Source of the DNA: Solimonas fluminis
Lineage (GTDB): Bacteria > Pseudomonadota > Gammaproteobacteria > Nevskiales > Nevskiaceae
Length of the DNA stretch: 64,000 nucleotides
Assembly (NCBI RefSeq): GCF_002930645.1
Contig: NZ_PSNW01000002.1
Coordinates: 248,001 to 312,000 of the forward strand
Direction: 5' to 3'
The translations under genes and the position numbers were made by a program. Shown one piece after another: positions 26,185 through 33,506 of the stretch; positions within the stretch are counted from its first letter, which is position 1, and every line of letters begins with the position of its first letter. The notes under the pieces were generated by a model. The model was not told the DNA's origin. It saw only the letters and a list, made by a program, of their open reading frames with translations, and did no database searches.

Positions 26185-27294
26185 TCAGCGGGCCGGGCTG
26201 ACCCTCAGGATGCGTCCCTGGTCCTCGTCGGTCACCAGGTACAGGAAGCCATCGGGCCCCTGGCGCACATCGCGCACGCGCGCGCCGATGTCGTGGCGCT
26301 CCTCCCGGCTCACATGCTCGCCGTCCAGTTCCAGCCGCACGAGCTGGCCGAACTTCAGCGAGCCGACGAAGAGGTTGCCCTGCCAGGCCTTGAAGCGGTC
26401 CGCGGTATAGAAGGCCATGCCGCTCGGCGCGATGGAGGGCACCCAGTAGTGCAGCGGCTGTTCCATGCCCGGCCGCTGCTTCTCGCCCTTGCCGATCTTC
26501 AGGCCGGAGTAGTCCACGCCGTAGGTGATCACCGGCCAGCCGTAGTTGCGGCCGGGCAGCACCACGTTGATCTCGTCGCCGCCGCGCGGCCCGTGCTCGT
26601 GCACCCACAGGCGGCCGGTCTGCGGGTGGATCGCCGCGCCCTGCGGATTGCGGTGGCCATGGGACCAGATTTCCGGCCGGGCATCCTTGCGCCCCGCATG
26701 GGGATTGCCCGCCGGCACCCCGCCCTCGCGGTCGATGCGGATCACCTTGCCCAGCGTGCCGTCCAGGGCCTGCGCCTGGTCCATGCCGTCATAGCGCTCG
26801 CCCAGCGTCACGAACAGCGCGCCATCCGGCGCGAACGCCAGGCGCGAGCCGAAGTGGTTGTGCCCGCCCATCGAGGGTTGCTGGCGGTAGATCACGCGCA
26901 GCGCTTCCAGGCCCTTGTCGCCCAGCCGCGCATGGGCCACCGCCGTGCCCTTGCCGTCCGCGCGCGGCTCGCTGTAGCTGAAGTAGATGCGCTGCGTCTG
27001 CGCGAAGTCCGGATCCGTCACCACGTCGAGCAGGCCGCCCTGCCCGCCCGCCGCCACCGGCGGCAGGCCCTCCAGCGGCGCGGAGATCGCGCCCCGGCCG
27101 TCCACCAGGCGCAGGCGCCCCGCTTTCTCCGTGACCAGCATGCGGCCGCCGGGCAGGAAGGCCAGCGCCCAGGGATGTTCCAGGCCGCGTGCCACCTCCG
27201 TCACCTGCAGCGAGCCCGCGGGCGCCACCGGCGCACCGTCGCCGCGCGTGCAGGCGGCGAGCAGCAGCCCCGCCAGAAGCATCGAGCCTCGCAT
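26185..27294 (-). CDS. PQQ-dependent aldose sugar dehydrogenase-type lipoprotein (YliI-like)
   Basis: A 369-residue beta-propeller of the soluble glucose/aldose dehydrogenase family. ATG 27294 is chosen because AGGAG lies six bases before it; the ATG at 27300 is too close to that site. The signal ends LLLAACTRG, giving a lipoprotein. Typical parts are LEHPWALAFLPGGRMLVTE, GGQGGLLDVVTDPDF, NHFGSRLAFAPDG, WSHGHRNPQGAAIHP, EHGPRGGDEINVV and NYGWPVITYGVDY. The histidine of SHGHRNPQG is the expected catalytic base and the Arg next to it binds PQQ. It would oxidise aldoses in the periplasm if PQQ is available. No PQQ synthesis genes are in the window. Confidence 0.9.
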   Translation of the reverse strand: MRGSMLLAGLLLAACTRGDGAPVAPAGSLQVTEVARGLEHPWALAFLPGGRMLVTEKAGRLRLVDGRGAISAPLEGLPPVAAGGQGGLLDVVTDPDFAQTQRIYFSYSEPRADGKGTAVAHARLGDKGLEALRVIYRQQPSMGGHNHFGSRLAFAPDGALFVTLGERYDGMDQAQALDGTLGKVIRIDREGGVPAGNPHAGRKDARPEIWSHGHRNPQGAAIHPQTGRLWVHEHGPRGGDEINVVLPGRNYGWPVITYGVDYSGLKIGKGEKQRPGMEQPLHYWVPSIAPSGMAFYTADRFKAWQGNLFVGSLKFGQLVRLELDGEHVSREERHDIGARVRDVRQGPDGFLYLVTDEDQGRILRVSPAR

Positions 27295-27300
27295 CTGCAT

Positions 27301-27487
27301 CTCCTCGGGTTTACCGATCTAGGACCGGCCGGCTGCCGTTTGGTGCCCCATTCCAGTGGGGATGCCATCCATGGCGGGATCTCTGCTCCCCCGTTGATCC
27401 CCTGGGCGGCCATCCCTGGCCGCCCGTGATCCATCGAGGCCCAGATCGAGCAGGCCATCCGCAACCACTTCGAGTTCTGGAATCCTG
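27301..27487. other. Intergenic region with no supported gene
   Basis: This is the left part of the 370-base gap between two divergent genes, the sugar dehydrogenase (minus) and the DD-peptidase (plus). It should hold both promoters, but no convincing -35/-10 pair was found. Around 27437-27480 one frame reads like protein (IEAQIEQAIRNHFEFW), which might be a gene remnant; this is weak. Confidence 0.4.
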
Positions 27488-27540
27488 GGGTCTGCCAACG
27501 CTACCGCGATCGCTGCGACCGCGGTAGCGTTAGCAGACCC
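27488..27540. repeat. 25-3-25 palindrome (hairpin family A, copy 2)
   Basis: The arms at 27488-27512 and 27516-27540 pair over 25 bases around the loop CTG. Two positions are C-A on the plus strand and G-U on the minus transcript. Relative to the inner part of the element at 3006-3064, it has five paired substitutions that keep base pairing (arm positions 4, 8, 13, 18 and 21). It lies about 125 bases before the DD-peptidase start. Confidence 0.9.
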
Positions 27541-27664
27541 GCAGCAGCAGCAGCCTTCGCCGGCGCGGAGGCCGTTCGTCCCGAGCCTGCCGAAGAGCCA
27601 GGCGGCCCCGGTCAGCCAGCAGAAACCTACAGTCAGAAACCTCGGGCCCATGGTAAAAATCGCC

Positions 27665-29095
27665 ATGCGCCCCCTGATCCTGCTGCTGCTCTCCCTGGTC
27701 TCCCTCACCGCCGCCGCTGGCGATTGGCCCGCGCTGCGCCAGCTCGAGAAGACCGGCGCCAGCGTCACGGCCCTCGCCTTCGACCTGCAGAGCGGCCGCA
27801 GCCTGGCCGCGTACAACCCGCAGCAGCGCCTCAACGCCGCCTCGCTGACCAAGCTGGTGCTGGGTGCCGCCGCACTGGAAGCCTGGGAGCCGGAGCGCAC
27901 GCTCGCCACCGAGCTCTACGGCAGCGGCAACCTCGTCCAGGGGCGGCTCGAGGGCTCGCTGATCCTGCAGGGCCAGGCCGACCCCACGCTGGAGCACCGC
28001 GACCTCTGGCTGCTGGCCGCGCAGCTGCGACAGGCCGGCGTGCGCGAGGTGCAGGGCGACCTGGTCGTCGGCACCGCGCCGCTGGGCCGCCCCGCCTGCG
28101 AGACCGAGGATCGCTGCAAGTTCATCGCGCGCAGCGATTCCTCCTATGCCGCGCCGCTGTCCGGCATCGGCGTGGACTACGGCAGCTGGTGCCTGGACTT
28201 CTCGCCCGCGCTGCAGCCCCGCCATTGCTCCGGCGTGGCCCTGCCGATCCCCGTGGACGGCCGCGTGGAAGAGCGAGGTGCGCGCAACAGCGCGCCGCTG
28301 GCCGTCGCCCGCAGCCTCACGCCGGAGGGAGAGCGGATGCTGATCTCCGGCACGCTCGACCCGGGCAGCATGCAGCGCGTCTATCGCTCCATGGCCGATC
28401 CTGCCGGCGGCACCGGCCAGCTCCTGTGGCAGATGCTGGCGGAGCTGGGCGTCCGCGTGAACGGCAAGATCTATCTGAGCGCGGAGGCCCTGCCCGCCAA
28501 TGCCTGGCGCCTGGCCAGCGTGCAGGGCCTGCCGCTGCGCGAGCAGCTCGCGCGCATGATGCGCTTCTCCAACAACTACATCGCCGACGTGATGACACTG
28601 AAGCTCGCGCAGGAAGCGCGGCCCGGCCCGGCACCGACGCTGGCGCAGTCGGCGACGCAGCTCTCGGCGCTGGTGGTGCGCGCACGCCAGGCCCTGGGCG
28701 ACGGCGCCGTCATCGCGCCGCCGCTGTACAGCGGCAGCGGCCTGACGCCGGAGAACGCGCTCTCCGCGCGAGACCTCGTCGCGGTGCTGCGCGCGCAGTA
28801 CCTGAACCCGCGCAGCTTCCCCGCGTTCTACGCCGGCCTGGTCGTGCCCGCCGACTCTTCCGGCACGCGCATGCGCGAGGGCAGCCAGGCCTGGCTGACC
28901 CGCACGGCCTTCAAGACCGGCACCATGAGCGAGCCGCATGCGGTATTCGGCATCGGCGGCTACCTGCGCAAGCAGGACGGCGGCTGGATCGCCCTGGCCG
29001 TGCTGGTCAACGGCACGCCGGGGCAGGCGCTCAATTCCCGCGAGTCGCTGAAGTACATCCGCGCCGACGTGGAATCCCTGCTGGCGCGCTACTGA
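27665..29095 (+). CDS. dacB: D-alanyl-D-alanine carboxypeptidase/endopeptidase, PBP4 family (S13)
   Basis: A 476-residue periplasmic DD-peptidase that trims or cleaves peptidoglycan cross-links. A signal peptide covers the first 20 residues (RPLILLLLSLVSLTAAAGD). The three penicillin-binding motifs are present: SLTK near residue 60, SNN near 301 and KTG near 417. The spacing between the first two, about 240 residues, is the long insertion typical of PBP4/DacB. Starts at 27650 and 27665 are both possible; the latter removes an extra MVKIA. The 27488-27540 palindrome lies upstream and divergent transcription runs to the sugar dehydrogenase gene. Confidence 0.93.
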   Translation: MRPLILLLLSLVSLTAAAGDWPALRQLEKTGASVTALAFDLQSGRSLAAYNPQQRLNAASLTKLVLGAAALEAWEPERTLATELYGSGNLVQGRLEGSLILQGQADPTLEHRDLWLLAAQLRQAGVREVQGDLVVGTAPLGRPACETEDRCKFIARSDSSYAAPLSGIGVDYGSWCLDFSPALQPRHCSGVALPIPVDGRVEERGARNSAPLAVARSLTPEGERMLISGTLDPGSMQRVYRSMADPAGGTGQLLWQMLAELGVRVNGKIYLSAEALPANAWRLASVQGLPLREQLARMMRFSNNYIADVMTLKLAQEARPGPAPTLAQSATQLSALVVRARQALGDGAVIAPPLYSGSGLTPENALSARDLVAVLRAQYLNPRSFPAFYAGLVVPADSSGTRMREGSQAWLTRTAFKTGTMSEPHAVFGIGGYLRKQDGGWIALAVLVNGTPGQALNSRESLKYIRADVESLLARY

Positions 29096-29149
29096 GGCCC
29101 CGGCGCCTTCCGCAACCGCTCCCATATCCAGGCATGACCCGGCCCCGCC

Positions 29150-29178
29150 TTGACTTTAATAGTTAGGACTCCTAATTT
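29150..29178 (+). promoter_or_regulatory. Strong promoter with a palindromic operator overlapping the -10
   Basis: TTGACT at 29150-29155 and TAATTT at 29173-29178 are separated by 17 bases. The perfect palindrome TTAGGA-C-TCCTAA (29163-29175) fills the end of the spacer and overlaps the -10. A dimeric repressor, for example of the MarR or TetR type, bound there would block the polymerase. It drives the gene at 29236 and probably the two after it. No regulator gene lies nearby. Confidence 0.75.
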
Positions 29179-29235
29179 ACTTCCTATCGGCACGGCCCCG
29201 CCGGGCTGCCACGGAACAGGACGAGGAGTCGGGTC

Positions 29236-29982
29236 ATGAAGCAGAGCACCGTTGTGAGTTTCGCCGCCGCGGCGCTGTTGGCCTTCGGCAGCGCCCAGGC
29301 CCACGAGGGCCATGCCGGCGGCATCCAGGCGCAGCCGGCCAAGGCCGTGAACGCCGATTTCGACATCGTCCACGCCAAGGTCAGCGCGCAGGGCCGCGTC
29401 GCGGTCTTCCACATGGCGGTCTCCGGCAAGGCCGGCAAGACCCGCCCCGCAGCCACCGGCAAGCTCGCCGGCAGCTCGGTGTTCTCCTACGTCTGGCCGA
29501 CTTCGATCGATCCGTTCGAGGTCGGCTTCGACAAGGGCGCCGGCATCCTGGCCCTGGCCGTCACCGCGCACCCCGACTTCGACGACACCCCGCTCTACGA
29601 CGAGAACGGCGACGGCAGGCTGGATAACGACGGCAACCTCTGGCACAGCCACTGGGTGGTGCTGAAGCCCACATCCGCCTGCGGCAAGGACGCGCTGGCG
29701 GTGGTGGACATCCCGGAGGGCCAGAAGCCGCGGCTGCCCAAGACCTGGCCGGGCCTGCCGATCCTGATCGACAGCCCGGGCTGGGACCCGACCTTTGCCG
29801 GCGACACCGTGGAAGTGCGCGTGCCCTTCGACAGCGAGGGCGTGATCGGCCACGCGAAATTCGACGGCGTCACCGCCGGCCTGCGGGTCAACGCCAGCGT
29901 CCACGCCCCGCTGCTCTGCGTGGCCGACGTCTTCAAGCTGGCCTCGGGCGACCTGAGCCTGCCCGGCCAAGTCAATCGCTGA
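29236..29982 (+). CDS. Secreted protein of unknown function with calcium-loop-like motif
   Basis: A 248-residue protein exported by the signal MKQSTVVSFAAAALLAFGSAQA (cleavage after AQA; shown partly by LLAFGSAQAHEGHAGG). The mature end begins HEGHAGG, which could bind metal. A loop DENGDGRLDNDGN near residue 120 resembles an EF-hand calcium loop. Two cysteines (SACGKD and LLCVAD) may pair. The middle is beta-rich. I do not recognise the family. It is the first gene of the probable operon with a redoxin and a CBS protein, behind the palindromic promoter. Confidence 0.75.
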   Translation: MKQSTVVSFAAAALLAFGSAQAHEGHAGGIQAQPAKAVNADFDIVHAKVSAQGRVAVFHMAVSGKAGKTRPAATGKLAGSSVFSYVWPTSIDPFEVGFDKGAGILALAVTAHPDFDDTPLYDENGDGRLDNDGNLWHSHWVVLKPTSACGKDALAVVDIPEGQKPRLPKTWPGLPILIDSPGWDPTFAGDTVEVRVPFDSEGVIGHAKFDGVTAGLRVNASVHAPLLCVADVFKLASGDLSLPGQVNR

Positions 29983-30028
29983 CCCCGGGCCGGCCGCGAT
30001 GCGGCCGGCCTCCCCACCGGAGCTGCAC

Positions 30029-30586
30029 ATGAGCCAGCACAATTTCCCGCAAGCGGCGCCGGAATGGCAGGTGGACGCCTGGTTCAACACGCCTGTCCCG
30101 CTGAGCCTCGCCGCGCTGCGCGGCAAGGTGGTGGTGGTCGAGGCCTTCCAGATGCTCTGCCCCGGCTGCGTCGCCCACGGCCTGCCGCAGGCGCAGCGCG
30201 TGCACCAGGCTTTCCCGCGCGACCAGGTCGCGGTCGTCGGCCTGCATGCGGTCTTCGAGCACCACGCGGCGATGACGCCGGTGTCGCTGCAGGCCTTCCT
30301 GCACGAGTACCGCATCGACTTCCCGGTCGGCGTGGACCGCGCGGACCAGGATTCGCCGATCCCGCAGACCATGCAGGCCTACCGCATGCGCGGCACGCCC
30401 ACGCTGATCCTGATCGACGCCCAGGGCCGCCTGCGGCAGCAGTACTTCGGGCAGGTGGATGACCTGGTGCTGGGCGCGGAGATCGCCACGCTGGTGGCCG
30501 AAGCGGCGGCGCCGCGGCGCCCCTCCGGGTCCCTGCCGGGCCCCGCGGGCTGCGACAGCGGCCGCTGCGAAGCCGGCGCGGCCTGA
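30029..30586 (+). CDS. Thioredoxin-fold redoxin (TlpA/AhpC-TSA-like)
   Basis: A 185-residue protein from ATG 30029, with GGAG seven bases before it. The thioredoxin fold is visible: LRGKVVVVEAFQMLCPGCV with the redox motif CPGC near residues 50-53, PLHAVFEHH-like GLHAVFEHHAAM, GTPTLILIDAQGRL containing the cis-proline, and QQYFGQVDDLVLGAEI. There is no signal peptide, so it is probably cytoplasmic, in contrast to the secreted protein ahead of it. A cysteine-containing tail (GPAGCDSGRCEAG) follows the fold. It likely reduces a peroxide or disulfide substrate within this operon. Confidence 0.85.
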   Translation: MSQHNFPQAAPEWQVDAWFNTPVPLSLAALRGKVVVVEAFQMLCPGCVAHGLPQAQRVHQAFPRDQVAVVGLHAVFEHHAAMTPVSLQAFLHEYRIDFPVGVDRADQDSPIPQTMQAYRMRGTPTLILIDAQGRLRQQYFGQVDDLVLGAEIATLVAEAAAPRRPSGSLPGPAGCDSGRCEAGAA

Positions 30587-30703
30587 GCCCGCGACCGCAG
30601 GCCGGGCACGGTGCTTGCCCGCCTGTCCGGGACGCCATGCACGGCAGGAAGCAGCCGCCCGCAGGCCGCGCTGCAAGCCCTCTCAGTCCCAGGAGACATC
30701 CAG

Positions 30704-31150
30704 ATGAAGATCAGCGAATACATGACGCGCGACGTCCGCACGATTTCCCCCGATCGCAGCATCCGCGAGGCCGCCCAGGTGATGTCCGCCCTGGATCTCG
30801 GCGCCTTGCCCGTGGGCGAGAACGACCGCCTCGTCGGCATGATCACCGATCGCGACATTGCAGTACGCGCCGTGGCCGAAGGCCTGGACTGCGAAACGCC
30901 GATCCGCCAGGTCATGACGCAGGACGTGAAGTACTGCTTCGAGGACGAATTCGCCACGCACGTCGCGGACAACATGGGCGAAATCCAGGTGCGGCGCCTG
31001 CCGGTGCTGGACCGGAGCAAGCGCCTGGTCGGCATCGTCGCCTTGGCCGACCTGGCCTGCGGCGGCGTCGGCACCAAGCCGGTGAACCGCGCGCTGGCGG
31101 GCATCTCGCGCCAGGGCGGCCAGCACAGCCAGACGCCGCAGGCGCACTAG
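30704..31150 (+). CDS. Two-CBS-domain protein
   Basis: A 148-residue cytoplasmic protein with a tandem CBS pair. CBS1 is VRTISPDRSIREAAQVM and LGALPVGENDRLVGMITDRDI; CBS2 is MTQDVKYCFEDEFATHVADNM and RRLPVLDRSKRLVGIVALADL. Such pairs bind adenine nucleotides and are often linked to stress or dormancy. It lies 118 bases after the redoxin and is probably the last gene of the same operon. The gap of 573 bases after it is packed with hairpins. Confidence 0.9.
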   Translation: MKISEYMTRDVRTISPDRSIREAAQVMSALDLGALPVGENDRLVGMITDRDIAVRAVAEGLDCETPIRQVMTQDVKYCFEDEFATHVADNMGEIQVRRLPVLDRSKRLVGIVALADLACGGVGTKPVNRALAGISRQGGQHSQTPQAH

Positions 31151-31170
31151 GAAGCTCTGAAGAAGTTACC

Positions 31171-31271
31171 GTTCGCCCTGAGCCTGTCGAAGGGTGTCCG
31201 GTAACGAATGGACCGGCCTTGGAGAAAGGCCGCCCGTGCTTCGACAGGCTCAGCACGAACGGACTTTTTCA
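31171..31271. repeat. Dispersed repeat copies 3 and 4, inverted pair
   Basis: CTGAGCCTGTCGAAG at 31178-31192 and CTTCGACAGGCTCAG at 31239-31253 face each other and extend outward as GTTCGCC... and ...GAACGGAC. The pair can fold into one long stem. It begins 21 bases after the CBS gene. Confidence 0.8.
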
Positions 31272-31293
31272 GGAACAGGATTCTGCAAAGCGA

Positions 31294-31322
31294 AAGGGCG
31301 GCCCTGGGGCCGCCCTTCTTTT
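31294..31322 (+). terminator. Intrinsic terminator after the redoxin-CBS operon
   Basis: AAGGGCGGCC and GGCCGCCCTT pair around CTGG and are followed by CTTTT. Position and orientation suit ending the transcript of the secreted protein-redoxin-CBS genes. Confidence 0.75.
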
Positions 31323-31329
31323 CCGCTTC

Positions 31330-31586
31330 GCCGGGGCGGGATTCCTCCCGCCCCGGCGCCTGCTCCGGCGTGGCGCTGCCACCCCGGCTGTCCCGGCTCA
31401 TTGCGCGCATGGCCGGGACGCATCGGTCACCACACCGCTCCCAGGCGACTTGTGACCGCCTGGGAGTCGAGGAATGAGAGGCTGGAAATGACGGCACCGT
31501 ATGGCGTCATGTATTAAGTCATTCCCAGCCGGCGAAGTGGCTGAATGCTTTGATTTGACAGGGTCGATTGTTCCCAATCGTCTTTT
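31330..31586. other. Chain of hairpins in a gene-free stretch
   Basis: Five further inverted repeats follow the terminator: 31330-31357 (12-base stem, loop TTCC), 31390-31419 (8-base stem), 31438-31466 (10-base stem, CTCCCAGGCG/CGCCTGGGAG), 31480-31530 (12 of 13 bases paired) and 31565-31580 (6-base stem followed by TCTTTT). No protein-coding signal is visible on either strand. It may be a structured RNA or debris of repeats. The rest of the gap to 31723 shows nothing else I can name. Confidence 0.5.
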
Positions 31587-31723
31587 CAATTCTCTGCTTT
31601 CTTCCTCCTCGCCTGATTTGGACGCCGGCTGCGGCCCCGAGTTCCCGGGAATTTCAACGGGATTTTCCGCTGCGGGTCTCGCAGGCCGGTCCCGTTCCAG
31701 CCATGGCCCTGCACCGTGGCCGT

Positions 31724-32452
31724 TCAGGGAGAGACCGAGTCCGCCAGCGCCCGCAGCAGCGCGGCGCCGTCGCCGCGCCAGGCGCTGCCGTGCATGCAGG
31801 CGAGCGTCGCGGGCCCGGCCGCGGCCAGCCGCTCCAGCATCCGGCGCGTGTCCGGAGCGTGGGCGTAGTAATCCAGCGGCTGGCGGAAGGCTTCGCTCGG
31901 CCCGAGGATATCGGTCTCGACCAGCGGCGGATGCTCCGCGCCGCCCTGCGTGAACAGGTCGCCGCAGAGCAGCGTCCGCGTGCGCTCCTCCATCAGCAGG
32001 CCGCACTCCCAGCCGTGCGGCAGGTGCGGCGTGTCGAACCAGCGGACCGCGTGCCGTCCCAGCGACAGCCGCTCGCCGTCGGCCAGCGCCAGGGGCGGCC
32101 GGTCCGCGAGGTCGGCGACGGAGGTCATCGCCGCGATGCGCCCACAGAGCGGCGCGGACTGCGGAGCCACGGCCAGCCAGTCGTTGAGCGAGCCGCACTC
32201 GTCGGCCTCCACGTGCGAGAACGCGATGTGGCGCAGCCGCTGCAGCGGAAGCACGCTCGCAACCGCCTCGCGCACCAGCGCAAACATCTTCCGCGGGCCG
32301 GTATGGAACAGCAGCGCCTCGTCGTCGTCGATGAGGTACTGGTTGAAGGAGAAGCCGAAGCCTCCGGGCAGGTTCACCGGCGTACTGATGCGGTAGATCC
32401 CGTCGGCGATTTCATCGACCCGGGTGCCGGACTGCGGATTCGTGATCGCCAT
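31724..32452 (-). CDS. Metallo-beta-lactamase-fold hydrolase (flavodiiron-like branch)
   Basis: A 242-residue protein. The metal motif is HVEADECGSLN near residue 80 (HxExDE rather than HxHxDH), a form close to the oxygen-reductase domain of flavodiiron proteins, where the sequence is HxExDH. Other family positions are FSFNQYLIDDDEALLFHTG, DTPHLPHGWECGLLM, LLCGDLFTQ and the C-terminal CMHGSAWRG. The metal set is therefore likely di-iron-like or degenerate. No flavodoxin domain is attached. It stands alone, upstream and parallel to the GDPD-like gene. The substrate is unknown. Confidence 0.82.
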   Translation of the reverse strand: MAITNPQSGTRVDEIADGIYRISTPVNLPGGFGFSFNQYLIDDDEALLFHTGPRKMFALVREAVASVLPLQRLRHIAFSHVEADECGSLNDWLAVAPQSAPLCGRIAAMTSVADLADRPPLALADGERLSLGRHAVRWFDTPHLPHGWECGLLMEERTRTLLCGDLFTQGGAEHPPLVETDILGPSEAFRQPLDYYAHAPDTRRMLERLAAAGPATLACMHGSAWRGDGAALLRALADSVSP

Positions 32453-32539
32453 CCTGATTCTCCTTCCAGTGCGGCGAATCCAGTATTGCGGCCCCGATGG
32501 CCGTTGCGCAACCAGGGCCGGCCGCCGCCACGGCGGCGC

Positions 32540-33397
32540 TCAACGGCAGGGCGCGCGCTCGAAGAAATCGTGCAGTCCGTCCAGGTCGTCGGTATTGATC
32601 CAGTCCACGCCGCTGGCGAGCAGCGTGCACCACAGGCGGTCGCGAGCCTCGCCGGCCGCATCGGGCGTACCCCAGAGGCGCAGCCTGCGGCCCGCGGCAT
32701 GCGTCCGCCGCACCGCATCGGCCAGCTTGGCGCGCTGGGCTTCGGGAAAGTCGCCATTGCCGTCCCAGCCGAACTCCGTCGCCCAGTTGGCGCTGATCAG
32801 CGGCATGAAGGAGGCCGGGGCCGGATCGTCCAGGTCCGCCAGGCGGCCGTCGTAGCCGGAGCGGCGCGTGGCGGCGGTTTCCATCTCCGCGCGCGGGCCG
32901 TTGCCCGACACCACCACGTCCACCGCGCCGGCATGCAGGCCGGCAGCGTCATGCCGCGTGAACAGGTCGCCGTACTCCGCGAGCTGGCGTTCCAGCTCCG
33001 CCCAGCTGGCCGGCCCCGCGGTCTTCAGGTCCACCAGCAGCTGCAGTCGGCCCTCGTCATGGATGACGCCGCCGTGGGTCGCCGCGTAGTCCTCCAGCGG
33101 ATCGAGATACAGCGCCCGCAGCGTGCGGCCGGGGCGGATCTCGGCGAGGCTGTGGGCCACCGCCAGGTCGCCCGCCAGCGTGCGGAAGACGTCCGCCTCC
33201 ACGCTGCCGAAGCCTCGCTCGAGCGCATCCAGCAGGGGCCGTTCGTGCAGGTAATCGTTATGGGCATGCGCGTGCTGCCGCATCGCGGCGGCAGTGCCGC
33301 CCGGCGCCGGCACCGGATCCAGCGGCTCGCTGGAAGAACAGGCGGCAAGGAGCAGCAGGGCCGGCAGGGAAAACTTGCGGATCATGATCGGGATCAT
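32540..33397 (-). CDS. GDPD/PI-PLC-like phosphodiesterase lipoprotein
   Basis: A 285-residue lipoprotein: signal ending ALLLLAACSSS. The fold suits the glycerophosphodiester phosphodiesterase/PI-PLC TIM barrel in the subgroup with AHAHNDYLHERPLLDAL, FGSVEADV, LAVAHSLAEI, LQLLVDLKT and WINTDDLDGL. The paired histidines and the Glu-Ala-Asp suggest an intact catalytic site. It would degrade glycerophospho-compounds or related esters in the periplasm. Starts at 33397 and 33385 are both possible; CAGG six bases before 33397 slightly favours that one. Confidence 0.8.
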   Translation of the reverse strand: MIPIMIRKFSLPALLLLAACSSSEPLDPVPAPGGTAAAMRQHAHAHNDYLHERPLLDALERGFGSVEADVFRTLAGDLAVAHSLAEIRPGRTLRALYLDPLEDYAATHGGVIHDEGRLQLLVDLKTAGPASWAELERQLAEYGDLFTRHDAAGLHAGAVDVVVSGNGPRAEMETAATRRSGYDGRLADLDDPAPASFMPLISANWATEFGWDGNGDFPEAQRAKLADAVRRTHAAGRRLRLWGTPDAAGEARDRLWCTLLASGVDWINTDDLDGLHDFFERAPCR

Positions 33398-33506
33398 GGG
33401 GAACCTGCGACCACGCTAAGGCAAGCGGATGACGGTCGCATGATGCCACCATGTTCCCCCTGCAGGAGCAGGCAACCCCGGGACGGGAGCAACCCCGCCC
33501 GCGGCT

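Noticed and set aside
27437-27487. Short protein-like stretch (IEAQIEQAIRNHFEFW) before the DD-peptidase gene
   Set aside because: It has no start, no extent and no known family. It is noted in the intergenic entry but not claimed as a gene.
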